Assembly (NCBI GenBank): GCA_034522055.1
Contig: JAXHLS010000006.1
Location: 484,116-548,115, forward strand
Source: Gammaproteobacteria bacterium
Lineage (GTDB): Bacteria; Pseudomonadota; Gammaproteobacteria; JAABTG01
DNA: 64,000 bases
Direction of reading: 5' to 3'
The position numbers and the translations under genes were made by a program. Shown here in pieces: positions 16,994-25,745 of this stretch (position 1 is its first letter; each line of letters begins with the position of its first letter). The notes below the pieces were generated by a model. That model was given only the letters and a program-made list of their open reading frames with translations. It was not told the DNA's origin and did not search any database.

Positions 16994-17866
16994 ATGGCAA
17001 AAGGCGAAGATTCATTGCCCCTACCGGAAGGCCCGGACCGGGTTCACTACGCCACCGGCGTGTTGCTGGGGGCGGAGGACTTCCGGGCCGAGCAGGACTA
17101 TCACCGCAGCCGCCTGGCGCGCGCGCTGGCCTATGCCATGGGCCACGGCACCTTGGCCGGGCTTGAGGTGGTGCACCAACCGGAAAAGCCGGCCGATCCC
17201 ATTAATCCCGCCCGCTCGGAACGCCTGTTTCTGGAACCCGGCCTGGCCATCGACCGGCTCGGGCGCATGATCGAGGTGGTCAAGCCGCGTTGCCTGAAAC
17301 TGGCCGAGTGGTACCAGGCCCAGTCGCCGCAACTGCTGCGTCAAGCTTGGCACGACAGCGGTAATCTCTGGCCCGGTTCGACCGCCGGCATCGCGGCCGA
17401 CCTGTTCATTCGCTTCGTTGTGTGCGAGCGCGGCAAGACACCGGCCTTCGCCAGTGATGCCTTCGACAGTTTCGATAGCGTCACCGCCGCGCGCCTGCGT
17501 GACGGTTTTGAAGTAAACTTGATCCTGCGTCAGGAGACCGATCCGGCCCTGCCCCAAACTCAGTGGCCCGATTTCGGCGACGACGCCGCTACCCTGCGCG
17601 AGGCCATCTTCGAGGGTTGGCGCGCGGGCAGTGCCTACAGCAGCCTGCAAGGGTTGGATCCACTGCCCGAGCACGTACCGGGACAGGACACCAGTTCGTT
17701 GTTTCTGGCGCGTGTGCTGCTGCCGGCGGATCAGGCGCCGGCGGGACAGCGGCCTGAACGTCGTACCGCCGAGGATGTGGTGGTACGTAATGAGTGGCGG
17801 CCGTTCGTGGTGACCGCGAATGCCTTGGCGCGCTGGCTCGATATTCAAGTGACGGCAAGCGTTTGA
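16994..17866 (+). CDS. eCIS-locus protein of a three-member local family, short member
   Basis: A 290-residue protein of unknown function with AAGGAGAGAG as Shine-Dalgarno. Residues ~18-90 carry a module (YATGVLLGAEDFRAEQDYH, then GTLAGLEV and LEPGLAIDRLGRMIEV) that recurs near the N-termini of the two following genes (17896 and 19847). The module therefore defines a local paralogous family, each with its own extension. The remainder here is mixed alpha/beta with DLFIRFVVCERG and ends in a short strand (LDIQVTAS). No signal peptide or membrane helix is seen. Position among baseplate genes suggests a structural role at the particle base, but this is inference only. Confidence 0.6.
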   Translation: MAKGEDSLPLPEGPDRVHYATGVLLGAEDFRAEQDYHRSRLARALAYAMGHGTLAGLEVVHQPEKPADPINPARSERLFLEPGLAIDRLGRMIEVVKPRCLKLAEWYQAQSPQLLRQAWHDSGNLWPGSTAGIAADLFIRFVVCERGKTPAFASDAFDSFDSVTAARLRDGFEVNLILRQETDPALPQTQWPDFGDDAATLREAIFEGWRAGSAYSSLQGLDPLPEHVPGQDTSSLFLARVLLPADQAPAGQRPERRTAEDVVVRNEWRPFVVTANALARWLDIQVTASV

Positions 17867-17895
17867 TTAGCCCGAATCATTCAGGGAGACCCGCA

Positions 17896-19839
17896 ATGAA
17901 CAAACTCACCACCGGCCCGGCACGCGAAAAGATCGACCTGGCCGAGTTGCAGAAATCGCAACGACAGGGCACCGTCATCACGGATGATCGGCGCCGCCGC
18001 CCCCTGTGGTTCGACGGCCGGTTTCTCGATGCCCAGGCCCTGAATGCGGAGCAGAACTATTTTCTGGCGCGCCAGAGCGATTACGGCCGTGCGGCCGGCT
18101 TCGGTGTCATCAGCGGCCTCGGGGTACGCGCCCACAGCGAAAAGGCGGGCACGGTGCTCATCGATGCCGGCCACGGTCTGACCCCATCGGGCAGTCAGGT
18201 GGTGTTGCCGCAACCGCTCACGGTCGACCTGGCCAGTGTAGCCGAGGGCCAGCGTCTGGATGCCAGCTTCGGCCTCGCCGCCATCCCCAAGGCCTCGCCC
18301 TTCAACCGCAGTGGGCTGTATATCGTCGCCCTGCGCACGGTGGAGTACACCGGCAATTCCACCGCCGCCTATCCCACCCATGTGGATGCGCCGCGCACGG
18401 TGCACGACGGCTCGGTGATCGAGGCCACGGCGGTGAGCTTGATTCCGTATCCCGATCCGGGCGCAGCCACCGAGCTGCAGCAGCGCCGCAGTCATGTGGC
18501 GCGCGAGATCTTTTTCGAGGAGAGCCTGAAAGGTCAGCCCGAGGACGTGCTGCCCCTGGCCATGCTGGCGCTGGACCACGGCATCATCCGCTGGCTGGAC
18601 ATGTTCATGGTGCGGCGTGAGATCGCACAGCGCGAGCGCAATGTCTGGGGCCTGGGTATCTCGCCACGGCCGCTGCGAGCTTCTCATCTGCGCCAGTACA
18701 GCATCCAGCTCAACGCGTTGCAGGCACAACTGGGCAGCGCGGCACGCCTCGTCGCCAGCGAACACTTCAGTGTGCTGCCGCCGGCCGGGCCCATGCCCGC
18801 CAGCGGTGTCAACGGTGCGGATTTCAGCCACAGCTTCTTCCCCGCCGAGATGGATGTGGAACTCTCCATCGTGCCGGACGATGAATTGCCGGCGCTGCTG
18901 GAGGATTCCATGCTGTTGCCGCCGCTGGATCTGGAACTGAGCGGCGAGGCCCAGGAGTCCACCTCGGTGCTGGTGGTGATGCCGGTGCCGCGGCATCGGT
19001 TCCGCGCTCTGAGTCAAAACCTCCCTACCCTGAGCCGCGAACTGCCGGCGGCTCAGCCCGGCATGATCGCGCGGCGCAAACCGATCACGGCCCTGAATCA
19101 GTTGCTGTCGCGGCGCATGCCGGCGATGCCGGAGCCGGCTCAGCAGAGCGCCGATAGCTTGTGGCGCAGCGAGTTGAGCCAGCAGGACCAGCTCTGGTAT
19201 CTGCGCCGCCGTAACCTGCATTACAAGGCCGAGGTCACCTCCTGGTCGGTGGAGATCCGTAGCGCCGAACGGGAGTCTGACGAGCGGGTCACCGAGCGCA
19301 TCAACAGTCTGAATCTCAAGACCCGTTACCATGCCCTGCTGTCGCGCAGCACCACCACGGCGGTGGCGGAGCTGACCTCGTTTCTGGGCTCACCGATGAT
19401 GCTGGGCGGCTCCGATGCCACGGTACGGGCGGCAGTGAACGAACTGGAAAAGGCGGAAGCGGTGGACAGCCGCGAGGTGATGAAGGTAGCCGAACGTTTC
19501 AGCGAACCGGGTTTCGGGGAAGGTCTGGCGCGACTCGAAGGCGTCAGTGAAAGCTTCAGCGGCAACACCCGGGTGATGGAGAACCTGGCCAAGTCGGGCA
19601 AGCTGCCCGAACTGGACCGGCTCAGCCGCAGCCTGCCGGAGGCCGAGTTCAAGGCTCTGGCCGAGGAGCTGGCCGCGGCCGGCGGCGGCGCTGACGTCGC
19701 GGCGGTTGAAAAGGTCACCAGAATAGTAGAGGAGAAGGCCGGAGCCGCCGGGCTGCGCCGCGGGCCGGTGGTCAGCCAGCCGATCTCTACGCAGCCGCGT
19801 ATCGGCGGCAACATCAGCGGCGGTATAACCAGGAGGTGA
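17896..19839 (+). CDS. eCIS-locus protein of the three-member local family, middle member
   Basis: 647 residues from the ATG at 17896 with GGGAGA upstream; the frame is open back to 17794 but that part overlaps the previous gene. Residues ~36-110 show the shared module: LWFDGRFLDAQALNAEQNY, GVISGLGV and IDAGHGLTPSGSQVVL. Residues ~155-430 include beta segments (GLYIVALRTVEYTG) and VLVVMPVPRHR, a string echoed in the next gene as VLVPVPQRHYDPK, so the similarity extends beyond the N-terminus. The C-terminal ~150 residues are charged and helical (coiled-coil-like) and end in a Gly/Arg tail. Function unknown; a baseplate or fibre-network part is a reasonable guess from context. Confidence 0.6.
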   Translation: MNKLTTGPAREKIDLAELQKSQRQGTVITDDRRRRPLWFDGRFLDAQALNAEQNYFLARQSDYGRAAGFGVISGLGVRAHSEKAGTVLIDAGHGLTPSGSQVVLPQPLTVDLASVAEGQRLDASFGLAAIPKASPFNRSGLYIVALRTVEYTGNSTAAYPTHVDAPRTVHDGSVIEATAVSLIPYPDPGAATELQQRRSHVAREIFFEESLKGQPEDVLPLAMLALDHGIIRWLDMFMVRREIAQRERNVWGLGISPRPLRASHLRQYSIQLNALQAQLGSAARLVASEHFSVLPPAGPMPASGVNGADFSHSFFPAEMDVELSIVPDDELPALLEDSMLLPPLDLELSGEAQESTSVLVVMPVPRHRFRALSQNLPTLSRELPAAQPGMIARRKPITALNQLLSRRMPAMPEPAQQSADSLWRSELSQQDQLWYLRRRNLHYKAEVTSWSVEIRSAERESDERVTERINSLNLKTRYHALLSRSTTTAVAELTSFLGSPMMLGGSDATVRAAVNELEKAEAVDSREVMKVAERFSEPGFGEGLARLEGVSESFSGNTRVMENLAKSGKLPELDRLSRSLPEAEFKALAEELAAAGGGADVAAVEKVTRIVEEKAGAAGLRRGPVVSQPISTQPRIGGNISGGITRR

Positions 19840-19846
19840 GGGACAT

Positions 19847-22800
19847 ATGAAGGTCTTTCCCATCGATGATCCGGTCCGCGGCGAACAGCTGCTGGCGGTC
19901 GAGCCCGCCATCGAGCGCTACCCCGATGCCGACTGGCGCCAGCGGCTGGAATACTTCACCGGCCGCGCCCTGACCCACACCGCCCTGCGCCTGGAGCAGC
20001 AAAGCCGCGCCGGGCATCTGGCCACGCTGGGTCAGGCGGTTTCTCCCGGCGTGGTGACGGGACTGGAAGCCGATGCGGCTCAGGGCGGTGACGGCGTGGT
20101 GATCGAGATCGCCGCCGGCATGGGCATCGCCGCCAGCGGCGAGATGGTCCATATCAATCGCAATCGGCAGCTGATGCTGGAGGATATCCGCGTCTATGCC
20201 CCGGCCTCCCTACTGGCAGGCGAGGGTGACGAGGGCGCCTATCGGCTGGGGGATACCCTGGGCGAATTGCGCGCCGCGGGCGTGGCCCTGCCGCAGGCCA
20301 TGGTGCTGCTGTTGCAGCCGGTGGCGGTGGAGCACTTCGGTCAGCCGGATTCGAGTGATCCTTGCGACTACGATCCCACCGACGAGGCTTTCGAGAACTG
20401 GCAGTGGCTGGATGGTTGTCGCCTGGTGTTGTATACGTGGGATGTGCGACTCGGGCCCTTGCCGGTAGTCGGATACTGGCGCCGCAATCGCATCGCCTAT
20501 GCCATATTCGAGTATGAGCGGACCTTAAGCGAGGGCGAATACCTGCCCTGGCTTTCCGTCGGCGTGCCCATCGCTCTGATCGGTCTGGATAATGCCCTGG
20601 CGTTTGAATTTATGGATCGCAATGCCGTGGTTCGTCGCGGCGGCGAGGCCAGGGGCGACGACCTGCCCATCACGCCGGGGGGCAATCGCTTTTTGTGGCA
20701 GGCGCGCTTCGAGCAGTTCAACGAGCAACTGGTGGGCTGGCTGATGAATACCCCCGGCCTGGCGCCTGCGGATATAGAGGCCGGCGCCGAGTTTCGTTAT
20801 CTGCCGCCGGCGGGGGTGCTGCCCAAGGAGGCGGTCGCCTCGCGCCAACAGTTGCAGCACTTCTTTCCGCCCGCCTATGCCGTGCGCGCCCTGGCCATCC
20901 CCTATGAGCAACTGGACCTGGCCATGGAGGAGAGCGCCAGTCTGCTGCCCTATGATCTCAACACCCCCGATCATGTCGAGGTGCTGGTGCCCGTTCCGCA
21001 GCGGCACTACGATCCCAAGTTGCTGGTGGTGGAGGTGATCGATCCCATCTTCGAACAGACTATTGCCCGTTACACCACCCTGCGGAATCATTGGCTGGGA
21101 CGACGCCTGGTGGTGCGCAACAAGGCCTCGACCCTGTTTCAGGCCATCAAGGGCAGGCCCTTGCTTTATCCCACCGACGACCCCATGGCCATCGATTCCC
21201 TGGAGCAGGCCGCCGAATTCGAACAACAACTCGTCAAAAGCGGCGACAGTTGTCGCTATTTCAAGGGTCAGACCGCGCCCCCCAGCAACTGGTTCCAGAA
21301 TGGCTTCGACGATGCCGATTGGGCCCCGGGGATAACCCGCATCGGTTATGGCACCCCCGGTCTGGGTACTGCCCTGGCAGACATGCCGGGCACTTACGTG
21401 ACCGTGTTTTTCCGTCACCAATTTAGGTTGGACTCCATCGAAGAGGCGCATCGTTACACCCTCAGCGTCACCACCAGCGGCGGATTCTACGCCTGGCTGA
21501 ACGGCCGCGCCCTCAGTTCGGCCAATGTGACGCGGCCTTTGCATAACGCCCCGGCGACACAATCCCAAGAGCTGCAAGAGCGCCTCTATGAATTGGGTGA
21601 GTTGAAGGGACGTCTGCTCACCGGTGAAAACGTGCTCGCCATCCAGGCCCACAACAGCAGCCTGCAGGAAGAAGCGTTCAGCATCGGTGTCGAGCTGCTG
21701 GACACCGAGGACCGTTTCGGCACGCGGGAGGTGATTCCCGGCAAGCTCCAACCGCCCTTCGGTCACGAGCAATACCAGGTCGAGACGCTGGCGGAACTGC
21801 GTGGTTACCTCGATACCACCACGCCTCTTTCCGATGGGGAGGTGGCTCAGCTGGACGAGATCGGCCTCGAGGCCTACATCGACCTTCTGCAGCAGAAGAT
21901 CAATAAGGCCGACGATCGCGTCGAGTTCGGTTTCCTGCGCCTGCGTGCCGACATGTATCGTGTGCGCCAGTCCATGCTGGGCAATGAGGTGGGGACCAAG
22001 CTGGCCACTTCGCCGGCGCTGGCCGAGATCGCCAAGGGTGAGTCGGCGGTGGCGACGAAGATTGAGCTGTCGCAATTTTATCAGCGTATCAAACAGGCGC
22101 CCGGAACCGATGGCGGCGATGGCGGTGGCGGTGGGACCGATGTCCCGGTCACGCCCGTGCCCACCGGCGGCGGGGAGGCCACGAGCGCCGGCGTGCGTCA
22201 TATTGACGTGGCCAGCGGGAATGCCCTCGTTTCCGGAGAGTTGAGTGGCGCCGATGGCTTTGGCGGCGCGTCAATGGAGAACGCCGTGCTGCGAGACATG
22301 GCACTGCGCAACCGCAACATCGGCATCGCCGGTGTGGAAGGCGTGGAACTGAAGGCGGCCAACCTGTTCCGGGCCGAGAGCAGCAGCGCTGCACTGTTTA
22401 ATGTTGCCACCGCCCGCGAGGTGGGCGAACAGAACCCCATCGTCGGCATGGTGCAGAACTTCAACCACGCCACCGTGGGCGAGCGGTTGGAGGAATCCAA
22501 CGCCAATGTATCCTACATGGCCGGGGTGGCGGTTAAAGGGGAGTTGCTGGGTGAACTGCTGGACACCGACATCAATATCGACGATCTGAGCGTGCCCGGG
22601 GTGACGTCTGATGGCGAGCCGGTCTCCTTCGCCGCCATGCGTGCCGACAACTCCATCCTGGACGGGGTTATAAGGGGCAACTATGACCCGGTAGGCCGTG
22701 ACGACGAGGCGGGTTATTTCGATGCCGGCATCAAGGCGCTGGAAAACGTGGTCGGGGTGTTGCGCCTGATCGAAGGGCGGGTTCAGGCTTATCGCCGCGC

Positions 22801-24076
22801 CATCGCTCGCTGCAAGGATACTTTGGCCGAGATCCGGGGCGAATTGAACAAGGCCGACCGACGTCTCAAGACCATCGCTGACGAACTGGCCGAGGCGCGT
22901 CACGATGTCTCGGTGGCGCGTGCCTTGAAGTTCGAGGAGCAGGCGCGAATCGACGCGCTGAACGCGAAGCGCGACAAGCTGCTGGCCACCCAGGTGCCGT
23001 TCCTGCTGTTCCGCCGGCCACGCACGCTTGATGCGCGCCTGGATGCACCCCTGCACTACCTCAATCCGGACCTTTCCCATCAGCCCCTGCCCCTATGCGA
23101 TCTGTCGGAAGTGGAGACGCCCGGGGCGGTGGCCGCGATGCTGGAGGTGGTGCGTGACGCGCCCATGAAATGGTTTGTGGCGGTCAACTGGATCCTGCCG
23201 CAACTGAGCCACCTGGCCGACCTCCATGTGACCCTGGCCAATGCGAAGCAGCGTGCCACATCCAGTATCAGCATCCATCCGTTCATGAAAACGAATTTCC
23301 AGGTGCCGGACAGGCTGCTCCAGGGCCTGGGCGCCGCGTTGACCCAGTCGCAGCAACGGGTCCGGATAGAACGCAAGAAGACGGCGCAGCTGGATCTGGC
23401 CGCCTTCCAGCGTTTCGGCTGGCAGGAATCCATCAAGCGCGTGCCCGAGGTGGTATCGCTGGGCGATCTCATCGACGGTAGTCACGGTCGTATGGGGGCG
23501 AGCCAGCGTGCCGCTCAGGAGATGGAGACGATCTCGAAGGTGGTCACCTGTCTGTATGTCAGGTTCTCGGAAATACCGGCCGGGATCCGCCTCGACTGGG
23601 CCGAACGCCTGAGCCAGTTCGACCGCCCGGTGAGTCTGCGCAATCTCTACAGCCTGCCGCGCTTCTTCGAGCTGGATTTCAGCGACCGCCACGACATGCA
23701 ACGCCTGGTGGATTGGCTCTATGGCCGCGTGTTCAGCAGATACAGCGAGGCCCAGCACATGATCAGTGACCTGATCCGCATCGCCCTGCTGTCCGCCAGT
23801 CATGCCCCGGTGAACCAGCTGATCGCCGGTTATATCCCGGCGCCCATCGTGGTGCGGCCGGGGAGCTTGGTCACGGTGGTCGCCGACCTGACGCGGGTCA
23901 GGGTGGGTATGGCGGTCTCCATGGTGTCCGGCGGCGCCACCCTGGTGCGCGGCAGGGTGGCGGACATCGCCGGGGGGCAGGTGAGCGCGGAGGTGCATAC
24001 GGTGCTGGGGGAGAGCGCGCAATTCGAGTCCGGGGCGCGGGTGCAGATAGGCGAGCGTCTTGGCATGACGTTTTAG
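19847..24076 (+). CDS. Giant eCIS-locus protein with lectin-like and coiled-coil regions (third family member)
   Basis: 1409 residues with a near-perfect Shine-Dalgarno (AGGAGGTGA). Residues ~36-120 carry the shared module (YFTGRALTHTALRLEQQ, GVVTGLEA, IAAGMGIAASGEMV). VLVPVPQRHYDPK follows near residue 380. Residues ~467-620 look like a galactose-binding/CBM jelly-roll: NWFQNGFDDADWAPG, YVTVFFRHQFRLD, FYAWLNGRAL, GENVLAIQAHN. After a glycine-rich linker near residue 750 there is a region with long heptad-like helices around residues 965-1050, then a helical part and a small beta C-terminus. The size, lectin-like domain and coiled coil make it a candidate for a receptor-contacting or baseplate-spanning component. 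No dedicated tail fibre gene was otherwise found. Confidence 0.6.
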   Translation: MKVFPIDDPVRGEQLLAVEPAIERYPDADWRQRLEYFTGRALTHTALRLEQQSRAGHLATLGQAVSPGVVTGLEADAAQGGDGVVIEIAAGMGIAASGEMVHINRNRQLMLEDIRVYAPASLLAGEGDEGAYRLGDTLGELRAAGVALPQAMVLLLQPVAVEHFGQPDSSDPCDYDPTDEAFENWQWLDGCRLVLYTWDVRLGPLPVVGYWRRNRIAYAIFEYERTLSEGEYLPWLSVGVPIALIGLDNALAFEFMDRNAVVRRGGEARGDDLPITPGGNRFLWQARFEQFNEQLVGWLMNTPGLAPADIEAGAEFRYLPPAGVLPKEAVASRQQLQHFFPPAYAVRALAIPYEQLDLAMEESASLLPYDLNTPDHVEVLVPVPQRHYDPKLLVVEVIDPIFEQTIARYTTLRNHWLGRRLVVRNKASTLFQAIKGRPLLYPTDDPMAIDSLEQAAEFEQQLVKSGDSCRYFKGQTAPPSNWFQNGFDDADWAPGITRIGYGTPGLGTALADMPGTYVTVFFRHQFRLDSIEEAHRYTLSVTTSGGFYAWLNGRALSSANVTRPLHNAPATQSQELQERLYELGELKGRLLTGENVLAIQAHNSSLQEEAFSIGVELLDTEDRFGTREVIPGKLQPPFGHEQYQVETLAELRGYLDTTTPLSDGEVAQLDEIGLEAYIDLLQQKINKADDRVEFGFLRLRADMYRVRQSMLGNEVGTKLATSPALAEIAKGESAVATKIELSQFYQRIKQAPGTDGGDGGGGGTDVPVTPVPTGGGEATSAGVRHIDVASGNALVSGELSGADGFGGASMENAVLRDMALRNRNIGIAGVEGVELKAANLFRAESSSAALFNVATAREVGEQNPIVGMVQNFNHATVGERLEESNANVSYMAGVAVKGELLGELLDTDINIDDLSVPGVTSDGEPVSFAAMRADNSILDGVIRGNYDPVGRDDEAGYFDAGIKALENVVGVLRLIEGRVQAYRRAIARCKDTLAEIRGELNKADRRLKTIADELAEARHDVSVARALKFEEQARIDALNAKRDKLLATQVPFLLFRRPRTLDARLDAPLHYLNPDLSHQPLPLCDLSEVETPGAVAAMLEVVRDAPMKWFVAVNWILPQLSHLADLHVTLANAKQRATSSISIHPFMKTNFQVPDRLLQGLGAALTQSQQRVRIERKKTAQLDLAAFQRFGWQESIKRVPEVVSLGDLIDGSHGRMGASQRAAQEMETISKVVTCLYVRFSEIPAGIRLDWAERLSQFDRPVSLRNLYSLPRFFELDFSDRHDMQRLVDWLYGRVFSRYSEAQHMISDLIRIALLSASHAPVNQLIAGYIPAPIVVRPGSLVTVVADLTRVRVGMAVSMVSGGATLVRGRVADIAGGQVSAEVHTVLGESAQFESGARVQIGERLGMTF

Positions 24077-24139
24077 CGCCGTGTTCTGAGATGCCGGCAA
24101 GCCCATTTGCTTTTTAATAGATCGGGGTAGGAGGGCGTC

Positions 24140-25741
24140 ATGCGCCAGCCGGAACGCCGGGTCCGCAAGCTCACCCTCAGGGGTGGGGGGCATGTCCAAC
24201 TGCTGCAGGCGCGCTATGTCGTGGAAGAGGCGCTGCGCACCGCCAGCCTGCCCGGCGTGCCGCTCCACGCGGACGTGTTGGTGCGGCATCTGGACCTGGG
24301 AACCCTGCACCCGAATCTGCCGTTTACTGTGTTGGCTCATAAAATCACCGCCTTGTTGCGTCACCTGGCCGCCGCTGCGGTCTGTGTGGACGAACAGTCC
24401 AGTCCTGACGCCGAGGTGGTCTGGTTCAGCGATCCCGTGCAAGTCTATGTGACCCTGTTGACGCGCTTGCTGGATGGAAAGGCCGTCAACGAATGGTATT
24501 GGCGCAGTTTGTTTCCCGGTCAGGACCTTTCCTTGCAGCCGGCGACGATCGAATGGCTGTTACTGGCGTCGCGTCAGACAGCGTTACAGGAATTGGCGCC
24601 CGCACATGTCCTCCAAGCCGTTGTGGAGGCGCGATCCTGGCCACGCCTGCTCGCCTTCATCACTCCCACGTTGGCGCGACGCATGTTACATGGGGCAGGC
24701 CTGTCGCCGGTGGCGGCGGTTAAGCATAACGGGGCGCGTGCCTATGGCCCGAAAGCCATCCAGCCAGCCCCGTTGAATGCAGACTGGCGCGAGGCCCTGA
24801 GGCTGGCGGTCGAGACATGGGGTGACGCGGATGTGCGCAGCCAGTGGCTGGCCTGGCACGCATTGGTGTTGCATCGGCCGGCGTGGCTGGAATGCCGGGA
24901 TTGTCTGCAGCGGCTGGATTTAGTCCGCTGGATGGCGGACGCATCTGATGGTCGGCGCCCGGTTCAGGGAGATGATCCCGCGCCTCATTCCGCTTTAGGA
25001 AAAGCCCAGAATACAACGGCGGCTGCGGATTATCAGCGCAGCAATATCCTTCGCTCAGCGCCGCCGGATCCCGGTGCTTCGGCGGCGGCCGTGCAGGATC
25101 CGCCGTCCTCACCCGCCACCGGGCACAGGCAATACCCGGCGGGCGTCGACGCTGGGCGGGATTTAAGGCCCGATCCCGCAAGGCATCCGCAAGGCCGCGG
25201 CAAGGGAGCTGCCGCGCTCACCCGTTTCACTTCCCAGGCCGGATTCGCCTTCGTCGTCCCGCTGCTGCAACGCCTCGCCCTGGCCGAGCTGCTGCAGCAA
25301 GATCAGAGACTGATACAGCTCGATTTTGCACGCCAGCTGCTATGGTCCATGGCCAGACGTTTTGGAATCCAGAAGCACGATCCGATTTGGTCCCTGTTCG
25401 AGGACTTCGAGCCTCAATCCGATGTCGCGTTAGCGGACATTCCTATCCCGCGTCTGTGGTTACGCCTTAGCGGTAAGCACGTATCGAGCACATCACTCCA
25501 TGCGCTGATCAATACCATACAGCTGACCGCAGAGGCCTATCTGCGGCGTTACTGCCAGCTGTCATTAGGCAGCCTGCTCAACCGCCCCGGCCGGGTATCG
25601 ATTACCGCCACCCACTGGGACGTGCACTTCGACATTAATCAGACCGAACTGCGGCTGCGCCGTGTGGCGCTGGATACAGATCCGGGCTGGACACCGTGGC
25701 TGGGCCGGGTGCTGCAGTTTCACTACGACCATGAAGGATAG
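24140..25741 (+). CDS. eCIS-locus protein in the Afp14/tape-measure position
   Basis: A 533-residue protein with a GGAGGG Shine-Dalgarno. Residues 1-230 are mostly helical and leucine-rich (LPFTVLAHKITALLRHLAAA). Residues ~285-355 are a proline/glycine-rich linker. Residues ~380-533 form a second folded part ending LNRPGRVSITATHWDVHFD followed by DPGWTPWLGRVLQFHYD, an ending I associate with proteins found beside eCIS AAA+ ATPases. The gene directly precedes the ATPase gene, where Afp14-type length-determining proteins are encoded, but it lacks the long uninterrupted helices of a phage tape measure. I would call it an eCIS-conserved protein and leave the tape-measure role open. Confidence 0.5.
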   Translation: MRQPERRVRKLTLRGGGHVQLLQARYVVEEALRTASLPGVPLHADVLVRHLDLGTLHPNLPFTVLAHKITALLRHLAAAAVCVDEQSSPDAEVVWFSDPVQVYVTLLTRLLDGKAVNEWYWRSLFPGQDLSLQPATIEWLLLASRQTALQELAPAHVLQAVVEARSWPRLLAFITPTLARRMLHGAGLSPVAAVKHNGARAYGPKAIQPAPLNADWREALRLAVETWGDADVRSQWLAWHALVLHRPAWLECRDCLQRLDLVRWMADASDGRRPVQGDDPAPHSALGKAQNTTAAADYQRSNILRSAPPDPGASAAAVQDPPSSPATGHRQYPAGVDAGRDLRPDPARHPQGRGKGAAALTRFTSQAGFAFVVPLLQRLALAELLQQDQRLIQLDFARQLLWSMARRFGIQKHDPIWSLFEDFEPQSDVALADIPIPRLWLRLSGKHVSSTSLHALINTIQLTAEAYLRRYCQLSLGSLLNRPGRVSITATHWDVHFDINQTELRLRRVALDTDPGWTPWLGRVLQFHYDHEG

Positions 25742-25745
25742 AGCC

